From contig CM075349.1 of assembly GCA_037693485.1 (NCBI GenBank), forward strand, positions 75,371,001 to 75,435,000: a stretch of 64,000 bases of DNA. The letters are read 5' to 3'. The number at the start of each line of letters is the position of its first letter. The stretch's first letter is position 1. The DNA is from Kitagawia praeruptora. Taxonomy: Eukaryota > Streptophyta > Magnoliopsida > Apiales > Apiaceae. Below the pieces are notes generated by a model. It was not told the DNA's origin and did no database searches. It saw only the letters and a program-made list of their open reading frames with translations. A program made the position numbers and the translations under genes. Below, piece by piece: positions 1 through 13,054 of the stretch.

Positions 1-656
1 AATATTCTTTCGCAAGTTCCTCTATTATGAAAATTTGATAATATCTGGTTTATCTTTGACATGACAGATATTTCTTCGGAACAACTATATTTTGAGTTAC
101 CTTGTAACTTCATCTCATAACTTATATTGGTACTACGTTCGTTAATGCATGGCATATGGTATCAAAAATATTTTGAACTGTTATATATTATTACTGTTCA
201 GTTATATTCTTTTAGGTGGGCTATTGCTCACCCTTGCTTTATTTATCTATATCACAACAACAGCTAGATCAGATGGCCGCGCAAGGCGCACTCAGCGTAA
301 GCAGGTGACAGCCGTCAGAGGAATAATTGTTGAGGTCTTAGCTACCATTGCTGAAGAGGCAGCTACTGGTAGGCTAGTTGTTAGCATTTAAATATCAAAT
401 GTATTTATTATATGGCATATACAAATGGATGGCAAAGAGTATGTAATGGTTAATTGTAATTCTTTGGGTTGTAAGAACTCAAACTTGTGATTAATAATAT
501 TGATGGTTACTCTGATTTCATCTCTGGGACTATAACGAGTGTGTTTTATGTTGTTGTTTTGGGTCCCAAGGTTGTAATTTAAATTATGTTGGTTTTATGG
601 ATGGATATTGAGACCGTAACGACCAGATCCCTGACCCTGGATCTGGGGGTGTTACA
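1..656 (+). mobile_element. 3' portion of the 5' LTR of a long-LTR Gypsy element
   Basis: This segment is repeated at 10646-11301 at a constant offset of 10645 with no indel and about 10 substitutions by eye (about 1.5%). It ends in GTGTTACA. Four bases later, at 661, comes TGGTTTCAGAGA, a degraded match to the initiator-Met primer-binding site TGGTATCAGAGC. It is therefore the end of a 5' LTR whose first ~4.2 kb lies left of the window. The low divergence means a fairly recent insertion. Confidence 0.9.
149..391 (+). CDS. Small conserved LTR ORF (80 aa), hypothetical
   Basis: An 80-codon ORF lies near the LTR end and is open in both LTR copies (149-391 and 10794-11036) with four amino-acid differences. 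Residues about 10-36 form one hydrophobic, membrane-like segment. A basic stretch follows (RARRTQRK, about 44-51), then an alanine/glutamate-rich tail. I recognise no family. The shared ORF may simply reflect common descent of the two LTRs. There is no evidence of translation. Confidence 0.2.
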   Translation: MAYGIKNILNCYILLLFSYILLGGLLLTLALFIYITTTARSDGRARRTQRKQVTAVRGIIVEVLATIAEEAATGRLVVSI

Positions 657-3600
657 GAAATGGTTTCAGAGAGAGCGTTATAAATCCCAGAGATGATGCG
701 ACGTTAAAACAATAAATTCATTAAGATAATAAGAACTCTTGCCAAGTTCACCTAAAACCCTTACGGGAACTCTTAAGTATCATGATAGTAACTTAGCTCG
801 ATATCGTATCGACGAGTAAGGCGGCAGACCTTGAGGCTTACGAGTAGCAGCACGAGGATGCTTTATTATACGCTGACGATCGACTGGTAGATTCGATAAA
901 GTACCCTCCTGAGAACCGGAGGAAGAATCCTGTTAAGGATAAGGAGTTACCCTTGAAGGGAAATGAGAGCTGCAGCTAGAGAGACTGTAAGAGTTAAGGT
1001 ATAGTGCTCAGAGAAGTGGGCGTAAAGAACTGAATTATGAAGAGAATTAAAGAGGCATATTGGATTCATAGCTGGACTACCGGATGAAGTACCAGCAAGT
1101 AAGATGGATTTGAGGAATTACTTGAGATCTTATATGAGGTTAGATAAGAGTCCTTAGAGACTTCTAGAGTGAGGGAAAATGAGTAAGAATGATGCATGAT
1201 TATCAAAGACATCGATATATGTTGGGAAGTAGAGTCCCAGGAACAATGGAGATAGAGGCAAGAAGTGTCATATCATTTGATAAATGGGTTAAGTTTGAAT
1301 ATTGTCAACAGTAATTTGCCATGAGAAGAAAGATTTCATAGGTTATAATTTATAAAACCAAATTGAGATTGATGAGGTGGTTTATCCAGTGAGATGTCCA
1401 TTTTATGAATGGATTAGCTTAGAAAGTAAAGATAGTGGAAAGCAATGGCCTAAATGGATAAAGTTACATAAGGAAGTAGTAAGCGAGACAATGATCTCGG
1501 AACCTACAAGAGGAAAAGACCAGTAAGTCAATGATAAACTCGTAACAAGACTACTGTCAGAGACCAAGTATAAGTTTAGTTCAATTCAGTGAAATGATGA
1601 ACCAGAAACATTAGATGCATGTGATTCAGAGGAATATTAAATTCTTTCTTTTCCTTGAATGGATTATGGTAGTTACCTTAAGTTTATTCTGACACTGAAT
1701 CGTAAATGGATTAGGTAAGGCGAGCAATGGTTAAGGTGTGATTGAGAATACTTTTAGATGAAACCTGAAAGAACAGGTGTAGGCCAAGTTCTCGAAAATA
1801 GAGTTTTGGCAAAATGAAGTCAACTTAATAGGACATATGATCAATAGGAGTAGTGTTGGTCGACCCCACCAAGTTAAAGACAGTTTCAAATGGAGAAAGG
1901 CCAACCACACCGGCAAGGGTGAGGAATTTCATAAGATTCACAAAGTATTACCAGAGAATTGCTCAGGACTTTACAGAAAGTGCAGTCCCGTAAACCGACT
2001 TATTGTAAGACTAAAAGTTTGAATGGACAAGATAAACATGAGAAGATCTTCCTGGAGCTAAAGATGAAGTCGGTGACGACCAGGGTTGGCGTTACCTAAT
2101 GGAAGAAGGAAACTTTGGGATATATTATGATACAACTCATACAGGTATAGGTTCTGTGCTTATGCAGCACGACAGCGTAATTTTGAATACATTTGGACAG
2201 CACGGTTCATCAGCTTCGGATGGCCTTGGTAGTGCCAATGTTGGGGAACGACTAACTCCGACGGTAGTGTTCCTTCTGAAACTAGTTGTAAGAAAGATCG
2301 GTATTCGGTAGTATCGTTTATTAGGACGAATATGTATCGGGAGGAAGTGGCATGTTTTAGTTTGAAACTTTTGAATTTCCTTCTAGGGGAAGTATATATT
2401 TGGTTTCTTTCCAATAGTTAAACTCCCAACTTTATGTCAATCATTTTGATATTTAACTGTTTATTGTTCGACCCGCTTGGATGTTCCTAGAAATATTGTT
2501 CGGGTATCAAAATGGATATTCTTAGTGTTACCAGTAAGTGGGTAGATTGACTGAAATTTCTCTGATTCTGGAAAGGGACTTCAACAATTTAGCAAACCTT
2601 GTCTTTCTGATTATCTGAATACGTCACCGAAGAGTGGAAATTGGAGCGAACCCCGTGAATTGGGTAAAGTAGCCGCTATACAGGTTTGTAGACAGACCTC
2701 GATTATTATGACTGATTATAGGGATAAAATTATCAAGTTGAGATTGGACAGAAAAAGAGAAAAAGGATTAAGAAACAAGCCGGAATGAGAAATTCCGGGA
2801 TTGACTTAAATGAAAAGGCTGTTATGCCAAGGGTGTAAACTTTTGTGGCACATGGAATTAATAAGAATAGTTGAAAAGATAAAAATAAAGGAAAGGTGAC
2901 CGGAGACGGTACCGAGAAGTCGATTGAGACTTATATGGAGTAAAGTTTTGAAAAGATCAAAAGGTATCAAAGAAGAAGGCACTATGCCGAAAATTGCTAG
3001 AAAAGTGGTGCTATTAGTCAACCCCTAAACTCACATATTTTAGTGTGGCCAGGGCAGGCCAAGTCACCAAGGATTATCAAGTGACTAAACCAGCAATGTA
3101 AGGAGAAAGCGGGGTGCTTCTAACCAAGTGCCAACCGCGAGGACTTTTGATATAAAATGAATTGAAATACATGATGATGGATTTTATATATACCATGGAC
3201 TTATTAGGATTGAGGATAGTGACCAATGAAGAGTCACGAAGATTGTCAAAGATGGTGCAGTATGATGCATAAATGTTATATGAGACTTAGTGTCCTCAAG
3301 AGGAGCATTAGGCACTAAGAGATTCACGTTGAACATGACCAATATCTTCCAGAACATCCTTGCTACCATTACCAAGTTCTGTAAGAAAGACAGATAGACA
3401 TATGTTGTCTTTTGGAAGGTCATATAGACTGGCATTCGTTTGAAAGAAGAGGTTAGCATTAGGCTACCTATAGATTATCAAGATGAGAATGATTGAAAAG
3501 AGACCCTTATTAAGGATATATAATTGAATTGCCAAGTACAGGATGTAAGTATTCCTTGAAAACAAAATTGAGGATAGAATGTCCAAAGATTAAAATGAAT

Positions 3601-6467
3601 CCTGGGGGATGCACAAAGGATAGCATCACCCCTAATAAAGACATGGTGAAATCAGACGATATAAGTTGAATCGACCAAGGTATCAATAACCAGTAAGGAT
3701 TTGTGGAAAGGAGTCTCGAAAAGTACATAGAAAGAATTGTTATAGAATTGATTAATGATGTTTGATATACCCTGTACCCAGAAGATATAGGAGGAATGAT
3801 GAGGATGACCTAAGAAACCCTATAAGTGGAGAGGTAATGTTCTGAACTTCAAAAGGGAAGTTTAGTAAGGAATGTATGACATAGTATAGATAAGGCCAGA
3901 TGAAGCATGTGTGAAACCATGAGGAAGTATGGATTGAACCAATAAGGTTGAGATTATCCTAAAACAAGAAGGGAGTTAAGTAAGGAAATATCCTAGGTAT
4001 GATTGGGAGTACCTGTGATAAGTTCACACCAAAAGGTGGAAGCAATGACTTATAGAAAAAGATTGATGTATATTTTTCTCCTGAGTCAGAATCTAAGAAA
4101 GAATACATTCACCCCACAGTGAGGGGAACGAGTTAGAGAAGTTAAGTTGGAATAGATCCAGAAAACACTAACTACAAGGAATTATTGCTATCTAGAAAGG
4201 CCAATGAGGTGGCCGACACTGTAAGTATAGAGAAGTACCATAAATGCTCATGCAAAAGAGAACAGAATAAGAATGAAAAAGGGACCTTGAAGGTCAGAAT
4301 GTGATGGAGGGTTTGACATTCCTTCTGATGATTGTGCGAGAATCAACTATAAGGATAGTTTAAGTAAACATTCGATTCATGATATTGTCTGAAGCACGTT
4401 ACCGATAATAGAAGGCTCTGCGACAGGCCAGACCAAATTCCCCAAGAGACTCTTCCTTATTTTATGGATGACTGAATATAGAAGGTAGATTGGCACTGAT
4501 ATTGATAAGCTAATTGGCATGATGATGAATGACAAGAAAGTATTGTTGGTGTATTTCTGTGCAAACAAGATAGAGAATATGAGGTTGAAGAGTCGTGATG
4601 CTGAAAAGTATCCTTGTGAAAATATTTAACAAGGTTCGGAAAGTGATTAAGTAAACTGTTAAACTTCCAGTCTTATACTGGAGACATATGATTAATAATC
4701 TCACCAGTCTGTTCCAGCTGTGATGCTGGAAGCTCTCCTGCAATTTTATCTGCTTCATGTAATATCTACGTCAAGTTCAGGAAGCGTTCCTTATGGAAAG
4801 GGAATAGTGATTATTTTGTTTTCCTAGAGGATATTAAATTGACAACTATGAAATCCGTATGTTTAGCTATTAAAGCACTGCATAACGATAAACGATGGTG
4901 ATCCTTCTGAAAAGTTAGGTGATAACGACTATGGAAACGTCGAATTGAGTCTAAGTTAGAGAAATCAACCAGGTTTATTTTGGATGGTTTAATTTTGGAA
5001 TGACGAGATATTTGAAATAAATGATTAGTCTATGATGGTTCATAGAGGGATTATAGTAGAAATGGAAACAAGTGACTTATAGAGTTGAATATAGAGTTGA
5101 GGATCAATAAGGGAGTAGATCTGCGGACTCCTGAGAAGCCCTAGTAATGAAGCAAGAAAAGTATGGAATTGTCATGGCAAAGGTGTTGCCTATAACGGGA
5201 AGTTGGAATTAGGAGCATAAATGACATACAAATTGACTCCTTTTAAGTTTGGAAAATTCGAAGAAATATGGAATAGACTCATTGAGTAATAAAGAGACTC
5301 ATGGAATGAGAAGGTGAAATCTAAATGGTTGAACAAGGGAAAATTTGACCCAAACGTGTAACACGTATTGAGTAAATGTGACGAGTGTCTCAACACTGAG
5401 ATGACGGTGGAAGTTAACCAGCAGAAGTAAATAAGAATTAGACAATAAGAAGAATGTGATTGATAAAGAAAAGTTTGGGAAATGATTATGGAATGTGAAG
5501 CAAGGAATGTTATGAATGGATGACGAATGGGTTTTCCTAACGAGCTCTCGGAATGACAACCTGATAGTGTTAATATTATGAATATGAAGGAGGCAGTGTC
5601 GTGGCGTGGGATGTCAGTAGTAATAATGTCAAGCGAGAAATCCAAGATTTAACCGAAGAGGTTGAAGGATTCCCAAAAGTTGTGATACTAATATCAAACA
5701 AGAATATAGATCCATAGAATGATGGACGGAGCAGCAAGGACATATGTTATGTGAGATTATGATAAAGTAGTATTTGATACGAATACGATTATTTTCTTCT
5801 ATAATAAACCTCTATAGTTCAGAGGTAAATTCTAAGTATGATATTTTTGACAATCATGAAGATCTTATATAATTCTTTGAAATTCTTTTCTTTTCTTCTT
5901 ACTTATTTATCTTCTTCTAAATTGAGAAGAACAACCCTTTAAGGAGGGGAGGTACAGCTACGTGACTACCTGTCTATGTGATAGGAGTCTAAGTGGAATA
6001 CCATAGCTTGTCTAAATTGCTTGTCAAGTACTAAAGGCTGGCCACCTTCTGTACTAACTATGCAATAGGACAAATGTTCATTGATCATAGTGATCTCTCA
6101 ATAAATTCTTCTAATTCTACATATTGATCGAGATTGCGAAGATTAAAACGATCAAGAATTGCATAATTACGAGTGAGATTATCGTCGAAATTCGCAGTGC
6201 GATAGTGATACCAAAATCACTACCGATACGAATAAGGCAAGTAGTATATGACTGAGTAAGAGCATAACCCGGATAGTGTGTTGTACGAAATGTAGCAAAG
6301 ATTAATGAAAAAAGGATAAAGGATGTATTGTAGCACTAGTAAGATGTGCTGAAAAAGGATTAGAATGCTTAAGGATCGACCGGGGAACTGAAAAGTGAAA
6401 TAACCAACAAGTACCCCATTTGTCTTCTACTTGATTCCGGGACGGAATCCTTTTAAGGAGGGGAGAC
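657..6467 (+). mobile_element. Decayed internal region of the long-LTR Gypsy element
   Basis: No ORF longer than about 150 codons exists on either strand of this 5.8-kb interior. Remnants of Gypsy coding sequence can be read. At about 1830-2310 there is RT-end/RNase H-like sequence including GIGSVLMQH. At about 2960-3000 there is a damaged Gag zinc-knuckle remnant (HYAENC). At about 3110-3135 there is protease-leader-like text (PTARTFD). The Gag remnant lies downstream of the RNase H remnant, so the interior is rearranged or composite. The polypurine tract AAGGAGGGGAGA (6455-6466) directly precedes the 3' LTR, and a second similar tract lies at about 5941-5951. Because the LTRs are far better preserved than the interior, the element was probably already non-coding when it inserted. 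Chromovirus (Tekay/Del) affinity is likely but not proven. Confidence 0.75.
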
Positions 6468-7229
6468 TGTAAGAACCCAAATTTTTGGTAGAATTAAAAC
6501 TTTTATTATATAATGATGTAAGAATAAATAGTGGTTACAACTTCGACGTAACAGTTGTTCTTCTGAATAAATGGAATGGATTGAGATTCAAATATTTATA
6601 TGTCATGAATAATGCTAGTGGTTGACAGCATAGATAAGAATAATCGATCTCCTAGGAAAATAAGATATGGTAATTCCAAATGGAGGAATTATTCGCATGT
6701 CATCCAAGTCGATATTTATTAAGAATCCAGTAACTCCGAGAAAGAGATTAGGAACGCTCGAGAAAGCGCGAGAACAAATTTTCTAATTAGAAGGAATAAA
6801 GAAAAATAACTGATGAATAGTGTTTTTGGTGGAAATTGGAATATTATCAGACGACACTATACAGAAGTATTCAGAACGGATTTCGGAGTTCGTATTAATG
6901 ATTAGTGGATGAAATAAGTGTATGGAAATGATATCAGATTCAAAAAAATAGCACTTTTATTTTCTCTGAGATTTCCCTAGACACTGAAGGATTTAAGGAT
7001 TTATTAAGGAGATTTAAGGAATTTAAATTCAAAGATTATAAAGGAGGATTTAGAAGGATAATATAATTATTAAGAAGGTTTCCGGTAAAACCCTAACGAT
7101 AAATCTTCGTGATATTCCATCGAACGATCCACGAAATGGAGCAATAACCGGACAAAGAAACAAACAGAGAACCAAAAGATGAGCATGTGCAAATTAGTGT
7201 GTAAGGGATGGAATCTCATTGGTGCAAAC

Positions 7230-7236
7230 TATAAAA
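7230..7236 (+). promoter_or_regulatory. Candidate LTR TATA box
   Basis: TATAAAA stands in an otherwise mixed-composition stretch about 760 bp into the 3' LTR. The matching position in the 5' LTR is outside the window. Assignment as the LTR promoter rests on the motif alone. Confidence 0.3.
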
Positions 7237-9292
7237 CCAAAGTGGAAGAGGAGTAAGTCAACTACAACAAGGATGGCCTTCTAGCATTTCTACAAAATGG
7301 ATATGCATAATGTGGGAGCAACATGTGGACCAATGGATGAGCAACACCACACTAAAAGAGATGAGGATTAAGAAGACTGTTGGATAAGTGTAATAGATAT
7401 AATTATTCAAGAAGAAAAGCAAAAGAAAGCAAAGAAAACATAAACACTTCAAAACTGCCCAGCAGAACCAAGATCAAGAAGAAAATTCATATCTCCATTT
7501 CTATCCATGATAAAACCACCAACTTTTTACCACAACCTCTCCACTCCATGGGCAATATTCGCTCAAAATTTCATGGCATTCTAATGAGTGTAGCCTAGTT
7601 AAATCGCCTCCATAAGTTGAAGAACCAAACTGTCCAGGTTCTTGAACAGTTTCTGCAACGATTTTAAAACCACCATATCTCCTTCATTACTCAATGAAAT
7701 TTTGTGTTCTTTATATGGTTAGAAAGCTATTAATATTCTCTACAACTTTCCTTTAGAAGCCTTGTTCAGACAAACTCGGTAAGGGCCTCGTTTTGCATGA
7801 TCTTTCAGTTGGGTTATAGAAACTCCGAAAATCTCCAAGTATATTCTTGATGTTTCTTGATAGTTTAAGCTTGGTTAAGGAGTTCAAAGGACTAAACAAG
7901 GTTTATCAAGGCTATTAAACTCTCCAAGGAAGGTATAATTCTTAAGGACCCTAGATCTAGTTTTGAGTTTTAAGCATGTTCTTGATAGTTTAGATTAGTT
8001 ATGATGTTAGTGTTAGTATAAGCATGATTAGTTAATGATTTATATTGATCTAAGTAATATGATGATTATGGTGTTAAAATCAGTGGGTATTGGACTTGTT
8101 GAGATGAGAATCATGTGTATAAGTTGTATGGATGCCCGGTGTGGCTTGGTTGTGTTGTTACGATTTTGGAAACGTTCGATTTATAGCCGTCGTAATGCCC
8201 GATTTTCGTTAGACCTTAATAAACCATGAATAACAGTTGGGTTAAATCTTTGACCTGAATGGATACATGGCTTACCCTTGTAGATCTCGAGTCGTAGATC
8301 ATTTTGGAAAAAGAATCGAAACAAACGGACTTACGGTTTAGGAGATATGATTAAATTACTAAAAGTGGTTCGGAATCGTAAGTGCGAGTTCGTAACTGAA
8401 ATTGGATTCCGTTAATACTACGAAATCAGTGGCGAATCTTGATAATTAAATATTAGAGGTAAAAAGGAAGGTGTGAGAGAAAACCACATGTTGAATAGAT
8501 CATTTTCCGATTTTATAAAAATGTTCGAATCAAGGTTAAACGCGAACGAACCCCTAAAAGCATACTTGGTTATGACTTTGGTAAATGACTTAGAAAACGG
8601 GCAATAAATCTCGAGGTATAATCTTGATTCGTAAACGACCAACCTTAGAATTTATACGACTTAAGTATATACAAAGTGTAAGTATGACGACGTGTCTTAG
8701 TAGCGAATGAATGACGGGTCATAGCGAGAATAAAGAGAATTTCACTAAAGGGTGTTTAGCGAGATAACTCGAAAACGTGTTTCGACTTAAATAAGTTATA
8801 CTTAGCCTTTTAAAAAGTGTTAAGTGATTGACCTCGGTTATTGTGACTATTTATAGATCACCGGATTGACACGAGGCACCCTACCCCTTCAGGATTGCCA
8901 GGCAAGTTTCCAATACCTTGGAATTGTTGTTGTGATAATATATATGATTGTTGTTATACATATGCCATAGCATGCATGTTTGTTTTCAAAGTATATTGGA
9001 ATACTTGTTCCGTGAATTGATTTTGGCTTATAGACTAGATATGAATTATCAGTTATAAGCAGGATTGTTTTGCTAAGACCCTTAGTGAAGGGCGTATGAT
9101 ATATTCATTCTTTAAATATAAGACCGGGATTCGGTATTTTGTGACATATAGATAGTCGTGGAAACCCGGAGGGATTCCAGCGACAGAGTGGTATTCATTT
9201 TGAGGAATGTTATTATTAAACATTATTTATATTTCCAGAAAAGTATCAACTACTTGGAAATCTTTCGAGAAATGTTATTTGAGTATTATCTC

Positions 9293-9800
9293 AGTCGAGA
9301 AATATTAGATAAATATTATTTTTGAATATTCATTAGAGTTTGATTATTTAATGAATAATTACTTTGATATTCATTGGAATTTTATTCATTAAATGAATAT
9401 TACTTTCGAATATTCATTTAAGGTTTATGTACTTGATAAATATTATTTTAAAAGTATTTTGTTCTAATTACTCAAGGAATATTATTTCGAATATTCCTTT
9501 AAAGTTTTGATTACTAAATGAATATTATTCGGATATTCATTTAGAATATTATTTGTTAAATGAATATTATTTTGGATATTCATTTAGAATATTATTTGTT
9601 TAATGAATATTATTTGGATATTCATTTGGAATGTTATTTGTTAAATGAATATTATTTTCAAATATTCATTTAAGATTTGATTTATTCAGTAAATATTATT
9701 TTAAATATTTAGTTAAGTTTATTTATTTAATGATTATTATTTTAAATATTCATTTAAGAAGAGATTTATTTAATAAATAATTCTATATATTCATTCGAGG
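9293..9800 (+). repeat. AT-rich palindromic repeat array inside the LTR
   Basis: Units of roughly 40-50 bp repeat imperfectly about ten times. Each carries an inverted pair such as AAATGAATATTATT followed by AATATTCATTT, so each unit can form a small hairpin. The array lies between the TATA candidate and the LTR end. Confidence 0.7.
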
Positions 9801-10793
9801 ATTACTTACGAGCAATATTATTATTTAATAATATTCTGTAATTATTATTGACTTAATAAATATTCTTGGAATATTTAATTAAATTCTTTTGAATTCTTTT
9901 TGTAATGATCTATATTATTCAAAGGTTATCCTTCACCTTCAGATATTATGTAAAATATTTCGAAGTCTTTTATGACTATTTTATCAAGGGGAGGTTCCCA
10001 AAACTCTATTTTCATTTAAATATCTTATAAGAAGATTTAAATACTCGCTCAAACCTCCAAAAACATATAAGGAGGCCTCACTTGGGAGCTGATATTTATT
10101 TGAATGCCCGGTCATATTCTTGCTAAACTATCTTGTCACTCACATCTTGATTCTTTCAAACATCGATATGAATCTTTTTGGTTACCTCCTCAACGCTCGA
10201 GGGGTAAGATTGATGGAACAAGTGTCTATCCATTAACAAGCATCAGCTTGGGAAATATTGGTGAAATTTTCCTTTCCAATTGGATACGACTACTTTGTGG
10301 AGTCCTATCAACAAGTACTATACTTGGGGAAAGGGGGACGAACTTTATGTTTCAGAGTTATGGATGTTATTCGAACTAGGAGACGCGTAAGTGGCCGAGT
10401 GGCGCCGGTCCAGCAATTAATGGCCCAACCGTTGGCCGGGGGGTTCCAGAGGGCGGGCGATCCGTCGGTGCTTCCTTCTACATGTAGAGAACAAATGATG
10501 GGGAGCATGACATGCGACTGATCATCGTAAATGTTGTGGCTCCTGGCGCGGCAAGCTCCCGTATTAGTTCATCTTCCAAATTGGGAAATTTTTCTGCAAC
10601 ATTATCATTGTTGGTAGGTTTGAAAAGTGTTTGAACTGGAATTGCAATATTCTTTCGCAAGTTCCTCTATTATGAAAATTTGATAATATCTGGTTTATCT
10701 TTGACATGATAGATATTTCTTCGGAACAATTATATTTTGAGTTACCTTGTAACTTCATCTCATAACTTATATTAGTACTACGTTCGTTAATGC

Positions 10794-11036
10794 ATGGCAT
10801 ATGGTATCAAAAATATTTTGAACTGTTATATATTATTACTGTTCAGTTATATTCTTTTAGGTGGGCTATTGCTCACCCTTGCTTTATTTATCTATATCAC
10901 AACAACAGCTAGATCAGATGGCCGCGCAAGGCGCACTCAGCGTAAGCAGGTGACAGCCGTCAGAGGAATAATTGCTGAGGTCTTATCTACCGTTGCTGAA
11001 GAGGCAGCTACTGGTAGGCTAGTTTTTAGCATTTAA
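10794..11036 (+). CDS. Second copy of the small LTR ORF (80 aa), hypothetical
   Basis: This is the 3' LTR counterpart of the ORF at 149-391. It has the same length, the same start and the same single hydrophobic segment, with four residue changes among the last 21. No frameshift or stop has appeared in either copy. With LTRs only about 1.5% diverged, this is weak evidence for selection. No homology recognised. Confidence 0.2.
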   Translation: MAYGIKNILNCYILLLFSYILLGGLLLTLALFIYITTTARSDGRARRTQRKQVTAVRGIIAEVLSTVAEEAATGRLVFSI

Positions 11037-12364
11037 GTATCAAATGTATTTATTATATGGCATATACAAATGGATGGCAAAGAGTATGTAATGGTTAATT
11101 GTAATTCTTTGGGTTGTAAGAACTCAAACTTGTGATTAATAATATTGATGGTTACTCTGATTTCATCTCTGGGACTATAACGAGTGTGTTTTATGTTGTT
11201 GTTTTGGGTCACAAGGTTGTAATTTAAATTATATTGGTTTTATGGATGGATATTGAGACCGTAACGACCAGATCCCTGACCCTGGATCTGGGGGTGTTAC
11301 ATTAGGTCAGAAATCCCAAACCACAAGGCTTTAGGTTACTAGGACTAAGTCCCCTCAGACTTAATTACTCGAGTATTAAAGAGCTCACTCTGGTTAATTC
11401 TGCATTTAAACAATTAAACTATTGACTCTTTTTTTTTCCTTTTTTTTTCATGCAATCTGGAATGAGAATTCTCAATTCCAACCCTAGACTACTCATATAA
11501 ATATGAGCTGGCTACTAGCCATTTGACACCTAGCCATTATTCAACAAATATTAACAACTAGCATGAAATCTCTGGTTTCCCCCAAACTTAGACTTTAGTG
11601 CTCCTACGCCATCAAGGAAATAACGAAAATTCTAAATATAATCAGGTGATTAAATCTCAAAACTCCAAACAAGCATGACCTCAACCTAGCCCAAAAGCAA
11701 ACAATGAGACTGTGTAAAAGTTTTATTCCCGTAACATGCAAGTCAATTCCTAGGAACTATAAATCAGCCCTCTACTCATCATCACCACACTCAATTAAAA
11801 CATCTACCTATCAATCAGAATCAGCTCGTCCTAAGGGATCATGAAATATGCATGCCATGAAAATGCAACTAAATGAAAACTCACATGTTATACGAAAAGA
11901 AAAATAGAATGTCATATATGAAACAAACGTAGATAACACAACATATATGCATGATTTACTACTACTAATATGCAAAGCATGAAATCCTACATGAACAAAT
12001 AATACAACAACAACTACTAATCCCTCAAACCACCCCCCAAACTTAAAATATTCAATGTCCGCATTGAATGGAAGTAAATACAAGGGATAGCAGAAAACAT
12101 ACCTACTCGTCCTCGTCCACGGAGGAATCAGAATCTGACGGAGGATACTGCGTACGAGCTCCATAGACTGGCCACCTTGCCTGAACACTACAAAATCCAA
12201 TTGACAAGAACACAAATTCGTAATAAAAATAAGATTAGAGAAAAAGATTTACCCAATACGAATCAAAGAGGTGAACTTGCAATTTATTCCTCTTTAGAAT
12301 TGAATTTTTAGAGATTTAAATAAATAGAAGAGGAATTGGATTTGTATGCATAGGTGGGTATAAA

Positions 12365-12366
12365 TA

Positions 12367-12407
<41 letters not shown>

Positions 12408-12425
12408 GAATAATAAGAATAATAA

Positions 12426-12492
<67 letters not shown>

Positions 12493-12560
12493 TAAAAAAT
12501 ATAAAAAATAATAAGAATAATAAAAATAATAAAATAATAAAATAATAATAATAATAAGAA
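12365..12560. repeat. AAT trinucleotide microsatellite
   Basis: About 200 bp consist almost entirely of AAT/ATA units with occasional AAG or AAAT interruptions. It lies in the 3' non-coding part of the Athila/Tat-type element. Confidence 0.95.
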
Positions 12561-13054
12561 TAATAAGAATTAGAATTAGAAAAAAAATAGGTTTAGAATT
12601 TTTGGAGGAGAGATGGGAGGTTTTGGAATTAAAATAGGAAAAGAATTAGATAAAATAGGGGTATAAATAGAATGGGAGGTAAAAAAAAAAATTATAAACA
12701 ACAGCAGCTGAAACCATCGGCACCACACTGATCAATCAGAAAGTCACGCAAACTGCGCGCGTGCAGGGCAGAACGCTGAAAGTGCAGATGCGCAGGAGCA
12801 ACCTGCGCAACAGGCAGGCAAACTGCGGCAAGGGCAGTAGCGCAGGCGCAGCCTGCGTTACAGGGGTGCAATCTGCGCTGAAAGCAGAAACGCAGCAGCA
12901 AGTTGCGTTACAGACCTGCAATTTGCTCAAAATTCGTTTTTTTTTTTTCATGAAAACACTCAATTTTTTTTTCTTCCTACACTAATGCGTGGGTTGCCTC
13001 CCACGAAGCGCTTTTTTAACGTCAATAGCTTGACGCCGATTATACCTGGAAACT

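Larger units (their letters stand above)
6468..11301 (+). mobile_element. Complete 3' LTR (~4.83 kb) of the long-LTR Gypsy element
   Basis: It starts TGTAAGAACCC directly after the polypurine tract and ends GGTGTTACA, with inverted termini TGTAA/TTACA. Its last 656 bp match 1-656. At about 4834 bp this is unusually long for a plant LTR. It includes a TATAAAA at 7230, an AT-rich palindromic repeat array (9293-9800) and the second copy of the 80-aa ORF (10794-11036). The target duplication should be TTAGG (11302-11306), with its partner upstream of the window. Confidence 0.88.

Noticed and set aside
5190..5645. 151-codon minus-strand ORF in the Gypsy interior
   Set aside because: It is antisense to decayed Gypsy sequence, has low-complexity composition and matches no family.
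11811..12215. 134-codon minus-strand ORF in the Athila/Tat-type element
   Set aside because: It overlaps the typical non-coding AAGTTTGGGGGG region and has no recognisable domain.
12365..12560. Possible CRISPR-like or satellite array
   Set aside because: It is a trinucleotide microsatellite without spacers, and the DNA is a plant nuclear genome.
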